Assembly (NCBI GenBank): GCA_905221605.1
Contig: CAJNDS010002245.1
Location: 1-64,000, forward strand
DNA from: Symbiodinium natans
Lineage: Eukaryota; Sar; Dinophyceae; Suessiales; Symbiodiniaceae
DNA length: 64,000 nt
Reading direction: 5' to 3'
In this document: piece by piece, positions 9,957 through 19,623 of the stretch
Position numbering within the stretch: the stretch's first letter is position 1
How the letters are laid out: every line of letters starts with the position of its first letter
Made by a program: the position numbers and the translations under genes
Notes under the pieces: model-generated
What the model saw: only the letters and a program-made list of their open reading frames with translations
The model's database searches: none
What the model was told of the DNA's origin: nothing

Positions 9957-10495
9957 AAATGGACTCCGGCGGCTACGGCGGCCCCAATCCCTATGCACAG
10001 GGCGAGTTCAACGACCCAGGCTTTCCAGGCACTTGGGTCCTGAGGTTTAGGGTTTAGGGTTCCGAGGTTTAGGGTTTAGGGTTTAGGGAAATTAAGGAAC
10101 ACACTAGGTGGCTCCTTGGGCAATTTGGTACCAGTTTTGGTTTAGGAAGGGGCTCGCTCGGGTTACAAGCATGGTAGTTGTACTCATAACCCTCGATTTG
10201 GGTGGGTTTAGGGTTTAGGGTTTAGGGTTTAGTAGTGTTTAGTGTTTAGGGTTAGGGTTCACACAATTCATGCGGTTCATGCGCATACTCTGTTGTTCAC
10301 TTATATAACATCTGATAACCGCATGAATTGTGCTCTCTTCACAGGGAAACCTTAACTGTCAAGGGTCTTTTCCTCCCTGGAAAGTATCGTATGAACGAGG
10401 CGTGCTTGTATTCCCTCCTTAGCAAGACCCCTGAACCATACGAGGGCGCCCTTCTTGCTCTTGAGCTTTACTGCACCTGGCTTTCCGAGCCCTAG
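9957..10495 (+). CDS. two-exon gene, unknown protein
   Basis: Exon 1 (9957-10044) follows CCCCAG, has an ATG at 9959 (MDSGGYGGPNPYAQGEF) and ends CTG AG before GTTTAGGG. Exon 2 (10345-10495) follows a good acceptor CTCTTCACAG|G and completes the split codon as AGG (phase 2). It then reads ETLTVKGLFLPGKYR and PYEGALLALELYCTW and stops at TAG. The 300-nt intron starts with TTTAGGG repeat. The product is about 78 residues: a Gly/Pro/Tyr-rich start, then a helical segment. The next exon with a KG-rich tail (10657) may belong to the same gene if a non-GT donor before the TAG is used. No family is recognised. Confidence 0.58.
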
Positions 10496-10510
10496 GCCCT
10501 CAAACTCAGG

Positions 10511-10620
10511 GCGAGGGTTTAGGGTTTAGGGTTTAGGGTTTAGGGTTTAGGGTTTAGGGTTTAGGGTTTAGGGTTTAGGGTTTAGGGTTTAGGGTATAGG
10601 GTTGGGGTTTAGGGTTTAGG
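10511..10620. repeat. (TTTAGGG)n array
   Basis: About 15 G-rich heptamers with a few base changes, between the exon at 10345-10495 and the KG-rich exon at 10657. Confidence 0.97.
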
Positions 10621-10656
10621 GAACCAAAACCCCAAAAGTCCCTCAAGGCCCGCCAG

Positions 10657-10785
10657 ATTCCTGCTCCGCCAGGACCCAAAGGTGATCTGAAGGGCAAGGG
10701 AAAGGGCAAAGGTAAAGGAAAGGGCAAGGGAAAGAAGGGCGGCAAAGGAAAAAGCAAAGGCCTGGCCGGTGGATGTTTTGGTTGA
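10657..10785 (+). CDS. terminal exon encoding a Lys/Gly-rich tail
   Basis: The frame after CGCCAG reads IPAPPGPKGDLKGKG, then a run of alternating Lys and Gly, and ends GLAGGCFG at TGA 10783-10785. Upstream in-frame sequence is also open. A (GK)n tail cannot arise easily from the flanking telomeric repeat, which supports true coding. A similar GKGSGGKAK stretch ends the Nudix-like protein at 41.7 kb. The role is unknown; a basic low-complexity tail could bind nucleic acid. Confidence 0.55.
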   Translation: MPAPPGPKGDLKGKGKGKGKGKGKGKKGGKGKSKGLAGGCFG

Positions 10786-10899
10786 GGGTTTAGGGTTGAT
10801 TGGGATTTTCTTGGCGTGTTGGGTTCCGGGTTTCGGGTTTTCGAGTAGGGTCTTGCGGTTTCAGCGCTTACGGGGTTCAGGGTCTCGGGCTTCACGGTT

Positions 10900-11097
10900 A
10901 TGAAGTTCTGCGCCCGAGATACGATTGCACTTTGCCGGGATCTCTGCTTGGTTGCCGGGATGCCTTCCAACCCCGAGGACGTAGGATTCAAGGTTGAGAG
11001 CTAAATGGTCATCGACGCAGCTGCATCGCTGGGATATGTTCTGGTGTTTTGGTTGGCCATTTGGAGGTTTTTCAGCATTTTAGACAACACTCGGTAA
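10900..11097 (+). CDS. candidate small ORFs separated by one in-frame TAA
   Basis: ATG at 10900 begins MKFCARDTIALCRDL and runs 34 codons to TAA (11002). The very next codon is ATG (11005), in the same frame, giving MVIDAAASLGYVLVF with a probable membrane segment, and ending at TAA 11095. AAG|GTTGAG near 10993 and CG|GTAAAA at 11094 could be donors, so the stops may be intronic. No family is recognised. Confidence 0.4.
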
Positions 11098-11284
11098 AAT
11101 CGGCCTAAGGGCCGCTAGAAAAGTCGACTGCGACCCATCGAAGTCGAAAAAGCGCGAAGCTAGCAGGTGCCGCGGCACTCACCCGGAAGTCCACCCCCCC
11201 CCCCCCCCCCCCCAAAGCCCCAAAACCTTCAACCTCAACCCCGAACCCCAAACCCCGAACCAAAAAGCCCAACCTAGCAACCCT

Positions 11285-11369
11285 ATGCCCCTCGAGCCGG
11301 GGGATCCTGAGAGGTTCTGGAAAGATGGGTGGCAAGTCCGCCGTCGCCCCGGTTCTGGGACGTGGAGAG
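11285..11369 (+). CDS. candidate exon, unknown protein
   Basis: ATG at 11285 opens MPLEPGDPERFWKDGW, continues with Arg-rich QVRRRPGSG and ends TGG AGA G before GTTGCG (phase 1). It follows a C homopolymer (about 11193-11213) and a C-rich block. It looks like a first or internal exon. Confidence 0.4.
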
Positions 11370-11829
11370 GTTGCGAAGGGGTTTTAGGGGCTAGGGTTTG
11401 AGGTTTAGGGGGTTTAGGGTGTTGGGTCCCCAACCTATAAAAAACCCCAATCCCTAAATGTTGAATCCACGACCCTGAATTTGGGGCCCGTTGAGGATTC
11501 GGGCAACCCTGCTGGAAGGTTCCTTGGGTATCTGAAAGCATGGTTTTGAGTCTAGGGCTTACGGTTGGGTTCTAAGGGTTTCTAGCAGGGTAGCTATATG
11601 GCTTCTGCTATAACCTATGACGACTCATGAAGTCCTCAGCCCATTAAGTCACACAAGGCTTCCCTTGTGCTTCCTAGGCTTCCGAGGCACCTCGACCTCA
11701 AGCCTAAGCCCCCGCCTGTGATGCTAGGGCTTTGAGGTTTCGGGTTTAGGGTTTAGGTCTGTGAGGTTGCAGAGCGAAACGCTCGGGTTTGGCGGTCAAA
11801 GGGGTCAAAGGGTTTAGGGTCGAGGGTCC

Positions 11830-11945
11830 CTGGCTTACACAAACCCTTCCGGTCAAGAAGCCCTCAGGGCTCACACAAAACCTTCCGTTGTCCAAGCTCC
11901 CAGGGTTTGCAAGAAACCTTTCCGTCCTCCAAGCTGGGGTCAGAG
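11830..11945. repeat. three imperfect ~37-bp direct repeats
   Basis: Units resembling ACACAAAACCTTCCG..CCAAGCTCCCAGGG occur three times with substitutions. They lie inside an open + frame, so this could be repetitive coding sequence or an intronic duplication. Confidence 0.55.
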
Positions 11946-12003
11946 GGTTTAAAGGGCACCAGATTTTGGATTCCTCTCAACTTGGGGGGGGGGGGTGTCT
12001 GAG

Positions 12004-12440
12004 GATCTCTTCTACGGAAACGATGAGTCCAGCGACCGGATCCGCCCCAAGGTGCCCAGACTCCCTCTCCCCTTTAGATGGGGGTTTGCTTATGGTTTCG
12101 GGTTTAGGGTTTAGGGTTTAGGGTTTAGGGTTTAGGGTTAGGGTTCAGGGTTTAGGGGTTAGGGTATTTTGGTAATCTAGACGATTGGGAGATTACTACG
12201 ACAATGAAAGCCTCAATCCAAAGGTAACTGCTGGGTTTAGGGTTCAGGCTCAGGGCTTCGGGTTAGATGTGGGTGGCTTTTGGCACGCCTATATACTCAT
12301 AAGCCCCGCTGTACCTTCAAGTCTTGCTTGGGGTGGCATTCCCTTGGTCGGAGCAGTGCCAGTACAAAAGCCCATGCAGAATCCTCAGACGAGATCGGTT
12401 CCAGGAGCCGGCGCGAACTTTGCAATATACCCCCCCAAAA
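12004..12440 (+). CDS. cluster of candidate exons, unknown protein
   Basis: Exon 12004-12051 (TCTGAG|G to AAG|GTGCCC) reads DLFYGNDESSDRIRPK. Exon 12181-12223 (ATCTAG to AAG|GTAACT) reads LGDYYDNESLNPK. The next open block starts at 12304 after CATAAG (phase 0) and runs about 40 codons. The 12051 to 12181 join does not keep phase, so an exon is missing or these are separate genes. Two frames are open in the last block. Confidence 0.37.
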
Positions 12441-12715
12441 AAAACAAAACCCAAAACCCAACACCCTTGTAGAGATGGATAGAGGTTCAAGTCAGATGTC
12501 AGGATCGGCTTAGGGTTTGCGAGCCAGGCTCAAGTTTGCTGTAGGAGCCCACACAATGGAGCCCCCCTCCCCCCTCCACACCCTCAGCTCTAACCCCGCA
12601 CCCAAAACCCAAAACCTAAAACCTCCTAAACCCTAAACCCTAAACCCTAAACCCTAACCCTAAACCATAAACCCTAAACCCCCAAACCCCAAACCCTAAA
12701 CCGCCTGCAATGCAG

Positions 12716-12763
12716 ACCCCATGTCCGAAGCGTGCTAAGTTTTCATTCGGCGGAAGGCTATAG
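12716..12763 (+). CDS. candidate short terminal exon
   Basis: After ATGCAG the frame reads TPCPKRAKFSFGGRL and stops at TAG. C-rich telomeric repeat lies on both sides, including a clean (CCCTAAA)n array at 12783-12856. Too short to judge alone. Confidence 0.3.
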   Translation, partial: TPCPKRAKFSFGGRL

Positions 12764-12998
12764 ATGTTGGCCCTGAACCCTGAACCACCCTAAACCCTAA
12801 ACCCTAAACCCTAAACCCTAAACCCTAAACCCTAAACCCTAAACCCTAAACCCTAAGGGTTTGGGGCCCTCTCGGGGCTTTTGGGCTTTCGATATTAATG
12901 GCTTGGGGGCTCCAAAAGGCCCCAAAGTGCTCGAGGCTCAGGGCCTACTGAGGATTTAGGGTTTATGGTTCTAGGCCCTCGGTTCCTGTTAAGGGCTT

Positions 12999-13110
12999 AC
13001 TTGGTAGCCCAGTGGTACCCTTTTCCCTTTTTTGGGTTAAGGTTCCCTTATACAGTAACCAACCCCAAACAGGGTGCCCTTGTTATAATGTGGTTACTGG
13101 GCTACCAAGT
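12999..13110. mobile_element. MITE-like element, family M1, copy 1
   Basis: A perfect 15-bp TIR, ACTTGGTAGCCCAGT at 12999-13013 and its complement at 13096-13110, encloses a non-coding CCCTTATA-type core. A second copy lies at 21491-21598. Confidence 0.85.
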
Positions 13111-13332
13111 TTATAGGTCTGGGGTTTCGGGTTCCAGGGTTTAGGGTTTATAGGTCCGGGCTCAGGGTCCCAGGGTTGATGGTTCAGAGGTCTGAGGTTT
13201 AAGGGTCCGGGGTTTAGGGTTCATAGGTCTGAAGTTTCGGGTTTAGGGTTTAGGGAGTTTATAGGTCTGGGGTATAGGGTTTGGGGCCTAGGGGCTTAAT
13301 ATAGGTCCAGGGTTTAGTGCTTAGGGTTCAAG

Positions 13333-13436
13333 AGGCTTTCGTCAGGGCTAGCTTGCACCCTGCCCAGCCCGCCCGGCCTGCGTTCTCTGCAAGCCTCCAA
13401 TGCCTCCATCCTAAAGCTTCAATCGCCGCAAGATAG
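13333..13436 (+). CDS. candidate exon, unknown Ser/Leu-rich protein
   Basis: GTTCAAG acceptor, 34 open codons (RLSSGLACTLPSPPG, LRSLQASNASILKL), donor GATAG|GTGCGC, phase 2 out. TTTAGGG-type repeat lies downstream. No family is recognised. Confidence 0.4.
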
Positions 13437-13496
13437 GTGCGCCCTGCCCTGGGGTTTAGGGTTTAGGGTTTAGGGTTTAATTAGGGTTTAGGGTGT

Positions 13497-13557
13497 TTGG
13501 GTGTTTGGGTGTTTGGGTGTTTGGGTGTTTGGGTGTTTGGGTGTTTGGGTGTTCCGG
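13497..13557. repeat. (GTGTTTGG)n tandem repeat
   Basis: Seven copies of GGGTGTTT, an 8-mer variant of the telomere-like unit, in a G-rich block. Confidence 0.85.
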
Positions 13558-13610
13558 TGTTAGGGTGTTCGGGTACTAGGGCTTTAGGGGTTTTAGGGTT
13601 TAGGGTTCAG

Positions 13611-13699
13611 ACCCCTCCATGCCTGAATCGGGAAAGGTCACCGAGAATGAAGCTAAAGAAGCACGCGCCATCGTCGTGAAGGCTGGGTGCATGGTGTAG
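13611..13699 (+). CDS. candidate terminal exon, unknown protein
   Basis: After GGTTCAG (phase 1) the frame contains ATG 13619 and reads MPESGKVTENEAKEAR then AIVVKAGCMV, stopping at TAG 13697. Acidic and helical in character. Phase does not match the exon at 13333, so the models are not joined. Confidence 0.43.
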
Positions 13700-14214
13700 G
13701 TCGTGGGTAGAAAAGCGTAGGATTGTAGGTACCCCCCCAACTAAGGTTTCAACTTATTTGTTAATCTAAAAGAAGATCTCCGCGTCGTAGCGGCTGCGAC
13801 GTCGTGAGTCGTGATCAGTATTCTGGATTCTGGATTGGCGTATCTCTATATATTTCTGGTCAGAACCTTTAACAGTGGGTCTGAAGCATGGGTGTGTGAG
13901 ATGTGGGGAATACACAGAGATGGAGTGGACATGACATGTCGTCCCTGCACACAAACAGGCGATGTAATGCAAATATCTATAACAAACGTAGCCGGTGCTT
14001 TAGCCCCATTGCTGGTCTCTCAGCCTTGAGGGCTCTGCTCGGGCCTCTGCTCGCACTAAACGGCAGGGTTCTCTGGAGTTTAGGAGCCGCAAGCCGCGAC
14101 CCATTCAGAGCCGAAGCATAGGCCAGCTTGACACTGCAGCTATTCTGGGCACGCCTCTTGTTGAAGAGCCAAGCCATAGAGTGTCGGAACCAGGCGTAGG
14201 CGATTTGTTGCCAG

Positions 14215-15455
14215 CTTCCCTGGTTCGGGAAGTTGAACACCTTCGGGGATGCGGTTGCCGTTACTATCCGAAGCACTAAGCCGCAGCAACACAGAAAAAT
14301 AATCCACGGTACACCCAAATCCCACGCTGGCGAGGCTCAAATCGATGCTGAGCACCGAAAGGCTGACTCTCGCCCTAGCAACGCCCCAAACTCCTGACCC
14401 CCGAGCGCCAAACTCATAAGCCCCAAGCCCTGAACCCCACAAGGGTCAACTGCTTGGGCATAGTCCTAGGTGCGATGGTGAGTGAAGTCTTTCACACAAT
14501 TCCCAAGGGAGAGCCCCAAAAGGATGCCGCAAGATTCACAAGACCCAATATCGTCATGGCAGCGCATGTAAGCCATGATGAAGAGAGATAAGCTTCCTGA
14601 ACGCAGACTGACCAATAAGAGGACTTGAGAATGAGCGAAGAAAGGAGTTGTACCACCACAAGCCAATACCACTCCCAATGGTTTCATTCTGTACTGCATG
14701 TCGTGTCAAACACCTCCGGACTCAAAGTGTAGCTCATCCAAAACCCTAAAGCCCTGAAACCCCTAAAACCCCTAAACCCGAAAACGCCCAAAGCCCCTAA
14801 AGCCCCTAAGCGCTCAACCCCAAAGCCCCCAAAGCCTAAACCCTAAGGCCAAAGCCCAAAGCCCAAAACCCGAAACCCTAAACCCTAAACCCTAAGCCCT
14901 AAACCCTAAACGCTAAACCCCCCCCCCTCCCCCCCCTCTCCCCTAAACGGCCCAAGGAGCGCGACACCATCAAGGCCAAGGTCACAGCGGCCTCGCCACC
15001 TGGCCGAGTTGGCACTTGCTTGGGGTTTGGGGTCTGGGGTTTGGGGTTTGGGGTTTAGGGTTTAGGGTTTAGGGTTTAGGGTTTAGGGTGTAGGGTTTAC
15101 TTTGGAGGGTAGGGCTTGGGGTAAGCCTCTGAGACGCTAAGCCGGGTCATCCGTGAAAGTTAGACGTCGAAAGCTGATCCAGAACAAACGATCTCTGACC
15201 TGCTAAAAGAGGAAGCTTTTCCTCTAAAGCAAGATCAACCAAGCGAACTCGAGGAATCAAAGCCCTAAACCCTGAACCCTGTACCCTGAACCCTAAACCC
15301 TAAACCCAAAATCCTAAATCCTAAGCCCCAAACCCCAAACCCCAAACCCTAAACCCTAAACCCCAAGCCCTAAATCCTAAACCCTAAACCCCGGCCCCAG
15401 GAAGGATGACCTCCAAGCCCTCATCAACGCGCGGCTGAAGCAGAGCCTTTCCTGA
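14215..15455 (+). CDS. five-exon gene, unknown ~145-residue protein
   Basis: Exons 14215-14308, 14470-14567, 14630-14728, 14957-15024 and 15401-15455. Phases agree at every join (1, 0, 0, 2). Donors are GTACAC, GTAAGC (consensus), GTAGCT and GTTTGG; acceptors include CCTAG|G, CCCAAG|G and CCCCAG|G. Readable pieces: LPWFGKLNTFGDAVA, MVSEVFHTIPKGEPQ, KPIPLPMVSFCTACR, ERDTIKAKVTAASP and DDLQALINARLKQS, then TGA. The 62-nt intron is unique sequence. The last intron (376 nt) starts with TTTGGGG/TTTAGGG units and ends in CCCTAAA units. More exons may lie upstream (14140-14193). No domain is recognised. The opposite-strand 113-codon ORF is treated as a shadow. Confidence 0.58.
15164..15268 (+). CDS. 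alternative candidate exon inside an intron
   Basis: After GTTAG a 34-codon acidic frame (TSKADPEQTISDLLK, QDQPSELEESKP) ends at TAA. It lies within the proposed last intron of the 14215-15455 model. It could be an alternative last exon or chance openness. Confidence 0.3.
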   Translation, partial: TSKADPEQTISDLLKEEAFPLKQDQPSELEESKP

Positions 15456-15730
15456 GGCTGGGCTTAGGGTTTAGGGTCTAGGGTCTAGGGTCTAGGGTTT
15501 AGGGTTTAGAGTTTAGGGTCTAGGGTCTAGGGTTTAGGGTTTAGGGTTTAGGGCTTTAGGCTTTGAGGGTCTTAAGGTTTTTCAGGCTGGAGGAAAAGGG
15601 TCTTAAGGGTTTGGGGCACTATGGCTTTACAGGTTCAAAGGATGTAGGGCTTCTGGGTTTCAGGGTTGAGGGCTTTCGGGTTTCAGGGGCTTGTTTTCAG
15701 GGGGGTTCGGGTCTTGGGGTTGAGCGCTTG

Positions 15731-15776
15731 AGAGCTTCGAGCCCCACCCTAGCGGACAAGGGGCTTAGAGAAGGGT
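15731..15776 (+). CDS. candidate short exon
   Basis: GGTTGAG acceptor, peptide RLRASSPTLADKGLRE, possible donor GG|GTAGGG. Phase does not fit the next model. Kept separate. Confidence 0.28.
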
Positions 15777-15823
15777 AGGGTGGAATTGGTTCGTGGAATT
15801 GGTTCTCGTAATCCTTGCAACCA

Positions 15824-16815
15824 GGACCCCAAGCTTCAGGGACCACGGGCACTACCATGACGAAGTCTGCAGTTGTTTGCAGCATCCTCAGCCCTGAAGC
15901 TCTGAGTCCCCCAGCTTATACATCCGACAGGCCCCCCCCCCCCCCCCCCGCGTGTCAGAGTCATGAGGCCAAGGCGAAGCGCACACAGATTAAAAGATGG
16001 TATCTGGTAGAGGCCCAGCAAGGAGGATGCGATCTTCAGTGGCTTCTCAGGTCATAGTAGTGGCAGGCCCGAAGCCCCATATAATTAAGGTTCGGAGTTC
16101 AGCGCTTTCTTTGTCACATAGTTCTTACTTTTCATCTCGATACCCAAAAAACCCTAAAGCCCCAAACCTTACGCGTAAAGCCCTCTAACCCAAAGCGCCG
16201 CACCCCAAACCCGAAAAGCTTCATCAAATACCCTAAAAGCCCTAAATCCGACCAAATGCCAAATCCTCAAGCCAAGAAAGCCCTGCCATTTAAACCCTAG
16301 AACCCTTTCACCCCAAACTCCTCAGAACCCTAAACTTTCCTCAAAACCCCGAAAAGCCCTAAAACCCCTAAACGCCCCAAAAGTTCAAAAAGCCCTGACT
16401 TCTAACAGCCCTAAGCGCCCCAAAAGCCCTAAAGCCCTAACAGTCCTGAGGGCGGTAGGCGGTGGGCGTTTATTCTGGATCGCCGGCGCTTGGCACTGGG
16501 AACTGTCTGCAGGCGTCTGGCGGCGGCTGGCCCTGGCAAACTCAGTGAGGTACCCGCGACTATAGTCTCCTCAGAATTATGTTCGTTTTTTGTTTGTATG
16601 AAGCCCCAGGGGCTGTTTTAACGTATGATGTTTATGGTGGTTCTAAGGGGAGTATAGGTGATGTTTGCAGCACACCAGTGCACACTGGTTAGAGACAGTG
16701 CGAGTGTTCGCTGCAGCAGAGCACTCGGCAAAGATGGAGGAACCCTGTGCAGAAGAAGATACGCGACTTACACCAAGGGTACCATTCTTGCTCTGTGATT
16801 CCCTTATACACCTAA
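15824..16815 (+). CDS. candidate three-exon gene, unknown protein
   Basis: Exon 15824-16050 (AACCAG|G, phase 1 in, donor GTCATA, phase 2) contains ATG 15857 and reads MTKSAVVCSILSPEA. It then has a Pro run from an 18-base C homopolymer and KRWYLVEAQQGGCDL. Exon 16459-16549 (GGTAG|G, donor GTACCC, phase 0) reads RWAFILDRRRLALG. Exon 16717-16815 (GCTGCAG) reads QSTRQRWRNPVQKK and stops at TAA. Phases agree at both joins. The C homopolymer might instead be a tiny GC-donor intron. The first intron is C-rich degenerate telomere-like sequence. No family is recognised. Confidence 0.5.
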
Positions 16816-16908
16816 TAAAAGCCCAATAAGAGTCCCCCCCCCCCCCACCCATTTGGTTTTAATGGACGATCAGGTTTCGATGGCGAGGTTTGAAGACTTG
16901 CGGGCTTC

Positions 16909-17043
16909 ATGATCTCCTTGGGCGGGAGGGATGGGGGGTTGCGGAGGCCTGGGCAGGAAAGTCAGCAACTTAAACCTTGGGCCCTCAAAATACACAGTGT
17001 TCAATACAGGAGCCTCGAGAATCACCAAGATCATACCATATAA
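16909..17043 (+). CDS. small ORF, 44 codons, unknown
   Basis: ATG 16909 to TAA 17041, MISLGGRDGGLRRPG then QYRSLENHQDHT. A possible acceptor GTCAG lies in frame at about 16970, so only the second half may be coding. Confidence 0.38.
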   Translation: MISLGGRDGGLRRPGQESQQLKPWALKIHSVQYRSLENHQDHTI

Positions 17044-17331
17044 TTCGAGCATAATCTACCCAAGCCGCCCGTTGCAATTGAATTAGATGGGCTCCTAAAC
17101 CCAAAACCCTGAACCCTAAACTACCCTAGGCCCTAGACCCTAGACCCTACACCCTAAACCCTAAAACCTAAACCCTAAACCCTAAACCCTAAGCCCTAAA
17201 CCCTAAACCCTAAACCCATAGGGCCGCTGCGCCCTTATCTGTGAATCTCTGCTCTGGCAGCATGCCGAACATTCCATCTGCTGCAATCGCTCGTAATTCG
17301 TGAACGTGCTGACAAGCTTCGCTCTTTAAAG

Positions 17332-17614
17332 ATGAGAGGGCTTCGGGAATCAGGGACGCGAGCTGCCTTCAACCCTACGAAACACAGACCCTTAAGACCC
17401 TCAACAGAACCCCTCCCCTCCCACCTCCTGTTTCCCCAAAACCAGGAGAGAGTCCTTAGGGGGACCAGTGTTTTTGTTTGGGTGTTTTTTGGGTTGTAGA
17501 GCTTAGAGTCAGAGGTATGCCGTTGCACTTTGGTTTTTGCGATGTCATTAGGTTTTGGGGTCTTCTGTCCCAACCCACCAAGAACTGGATCAAACCCACC
17601 TTGCCCCGACCACG
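17332..17614 (+). CDS. two adjacent candidate coding segments
   Basis: ATG 17332 (MRGLRESGTRAAFNP) runs 55 codons to TAG 17497. A second segment, 17515-17614 (acceptor AGTCAGAG|G, ATG 17517), reads MPLHFGFCDVIRFWG and ends CCA CG before GTTTAGGG, phase 2. They are probably separate transcripts or exons of one gene with an unseen junction. Unknown family. Confidence 0.36.
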
Positions 17615-17673
17615 GTTTAGGGTTTCGGGTTTAGGGTTTAGGGTTTCGGGTTTAGGGCTCGCACTCCTCAAAT

Positions 17674-17699
17674 CCAGCCCCCCCCCCCCCCCCCCCCCC
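17674..17699. repeat. C homopolymer
   Basis: A run of about 21 C following TTTAGGG repeat. Similar runs occur at 11193, 15932, 28197, 39939 and 47210. Confidence 0.9.
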
Positions 17700-17910
17700 A
17701 ACCAACGCAAAAAGCCCAAAGCTCTCTTCACTCCCAACCTCAGTCCGAACCCCGCGACCCTGAATCTGCATTCCCCTAAACCCTAAACCCTAAACCCGAA
17801 ACCCTAAACCCTAAACCCCAAACCCTAAACCGAGTCCCTGACTCCCAAAAAGCCTGAGTCCCCAAAACCCTCAAAAAAAATCCCAGCCGAGAACCGAGTG
17901 AGGTGCCGAG

Positions 17911-18012
17911 ATGAGAGCCCGGCCAGTCCGTGGCCCCCGTTTCACACGAGAAGCTGCCGAGTCGAGTCCCAGGGCTCCTTCAAAGAATGCAGAGAGAGTT
18001 CAGGGTGGAGAG
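17911..18012 (+). CDS. candidate exon, unknown Arg/Glu-rich protein
   Basis: ATG 17911 opens MRARPVRGPRFTREA, continues ESSPRAPSKNAERV and ends GGA GAG exactly before GTTTAGGG (phase 0). An in-frame TGA lies six bases upstream of GCC, so this is either the first exon or preceded by an acceptor. The following intron would hold an M2 MITE and end in a long CCCTAAA array before an open block at about 18834-18910. Confidence 0.42.
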
Positions 18013-18230
18013 GTTTAGGGTTTAGGGTCTATCAAGGCTCCGGGACGAACCTCTGTTGTATATGATTTTTTGCGCCGGCTAACTGTGGACTGAAAGAAAA
18101 GCTCGAGCTTCATGCGCCCGGGTTGGTCTCAGGGAGCTTCCGCCTACCCTGCCTTGAGACCCTTGAGCTCCCCGTAAGCCTTGAAGCCCTAGCAACCCTG
18201 TGCCGTTCAATCCTCAAGCCCTACTTGGAG

Positions 18231-18363
18231 GTTCATGGCACTTACTAGCCAATTATAACTGTACTGATAACCCACTTATAAGCCCCTTAAGTGCCCTAAT
18301 ATGGTTACAAGTACAGTTATAGGTACGGTTATAAAACCAATAAGTACTAGAACTTCCAAGTAG
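18231..18363. mobile_element. MITE-like element, family M2, copy 1
   Basis: Starts CTACTTGGAGGTTCATGG and ends with a diverged complement (CTAGAACTTCCAAGTAG). The core has TTATAACTGTACTGATAACC and its near complement. Homologous to 26742-26870 and 29082-29213. Confidence 0.8.
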
Positions 18364-18715
18364 ACCCAACAGCTAAAGCTGACAACCCTGAACCTAAGTC
18401 CTCTCTTTATAAGCCTTAACACCATACACACCAAATTCTATACCCCAAACTTTCAACTACAAGCCCTACAGTAAACTCCAGAAAATTGAAACATGGTTTA
18501 AGGATGATTAGACCTAGGATTCCCTTTAGTATACCGTTTGGGGCTATGGGGATAAGGATGTTTCAACTGTTTAGACTTTACTGTAAACCCCCCAATCCAT
18601 GATCCCCAAGCCCTCAACCCCAAAGCTCTAAACCCCAAATCCCAAACAACCCTAAACCCTAAACCCTGAACCCTGAACCTTGAACCCTGAACCCTGAACC
18701 CTGAATCCCCTGAGC

Positions 18716-18834
18716 CCCAAACCCTAAACCTTAAACCCTAAACCCTAAACCCTAAACCCTAACCCTAAACCCTAAACCCTAAACCCTAAACCCTAAACCC
18801 TAAACCCTAAACCCTAAACCCTAAACCCTAAACA
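18716..18834. repeat. (CCCTAAA)n array
   Basis: A long C-rich array with one 6-mer slip (CCCTAACCC). It is immediately followed by a GC-rich island (AGAGCAGGCGCC...). Confidence 0.95.
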
Positions 18835-18899
18835 GAGCAGGCGCCGCCGTAGGCATGGCCCTGGCGCGTCGCCGGGCATGCAGTGCAGGCCTTCTTGAA

Positions 18900-19090
18900 C
18901 TGTCTAGGGTTGAGGGTTTAGGATTGAGGGTTTAGGGTTTAGGGTAACAAGGGCTTAGGGCTTAGGGCTTAGGGTTGAGGGTTTAGGGTTTAGGGTAACA
19001 AGGGCTTAGGGCTTAGGACTTAGGGTTTGGGGTTGAGGGTTTAGGGTTTAGGGGAACGAGGGCTTAGGGCTTAGGGTACCAGGCCTTGTT
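18900..19090. repeat. ~65-bp tandem repeat of G-rich telomere-like units
   Basis: A block TAGGGTTGAGGGTTTAGGG..TAACAAGGGCTTAGGGCTTAGG is repeated about three times. This is a higher-order repeat built from telomere-like heptamers. Confidence 0.75.
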
Positions 19091-19545
19091 GAACTGATCA
19101 AGTCTGAGGGTAACAAGGGCAGAGGGCTTTAAGGTATCAGGGGTATATCGTGGTAGTGAGTTTAGGCTTCTGTGTGGAGGGCTTCGGGTTCAGGCAGCAG
19201 AGGTTCGGTTCGCTACAGACTGAGCAGCACCCCTTTCGGTAGCGTTACAGTAGCATTTCGTTTAAGGTAGGTTTCATGGTCAACAGCTCAGTTCAGGGGA
19301 TTCGGGTCTTTCGGGGAGCAGGTCTAGTGGTATGGCTCGGGTTTTAGGATTCTGGGGTTTCAGTGCTGTGCTTGTTGGTTCTCGAGTCCTGGCAATGTAA
19401 GGGCCGGCAACCTTGAACCCTAGCACCGGAATAGCCTCAACTCTAAACCTTAAACCATAAACTTTGAGGGCCCTAGAATCCAAGGCTAGGGGGCGACCAG
19501 CCCTGAACCCTCATACCCGAACCTCTCTTGTTCGTTGCGCTTCAG

Positions 19546-19623
19546 GGTCTTCGCTGAACTCTGCCAACACAGCGGAGAGCAACTCCCTCCCTGGAGCCTA
19601 ATTGCCGTTCCCTGCTGGTTTAG
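19546..19623 (+). CDS. candidate exon, unknown protein
   Basis: The acceptor has a pyrimidine tract (CTCTCTTGTTCGTTGCGCTTCAG|G, phase 2). The frame reads VFAELCQHSGEQLPP then WSLIAVPCWF and ends AG before GCCCC (possible GC donor) or continues into poly-C/poly-A (19630-19668). No family is recognised. Confidence 0.4.

Noticed and set aside
13977-14318. 113-codon minus ORF
   Set aside because: Opposite strand carries a frame-consistent multi-exon model starting at 14215; direction also disagrees with neighbours.
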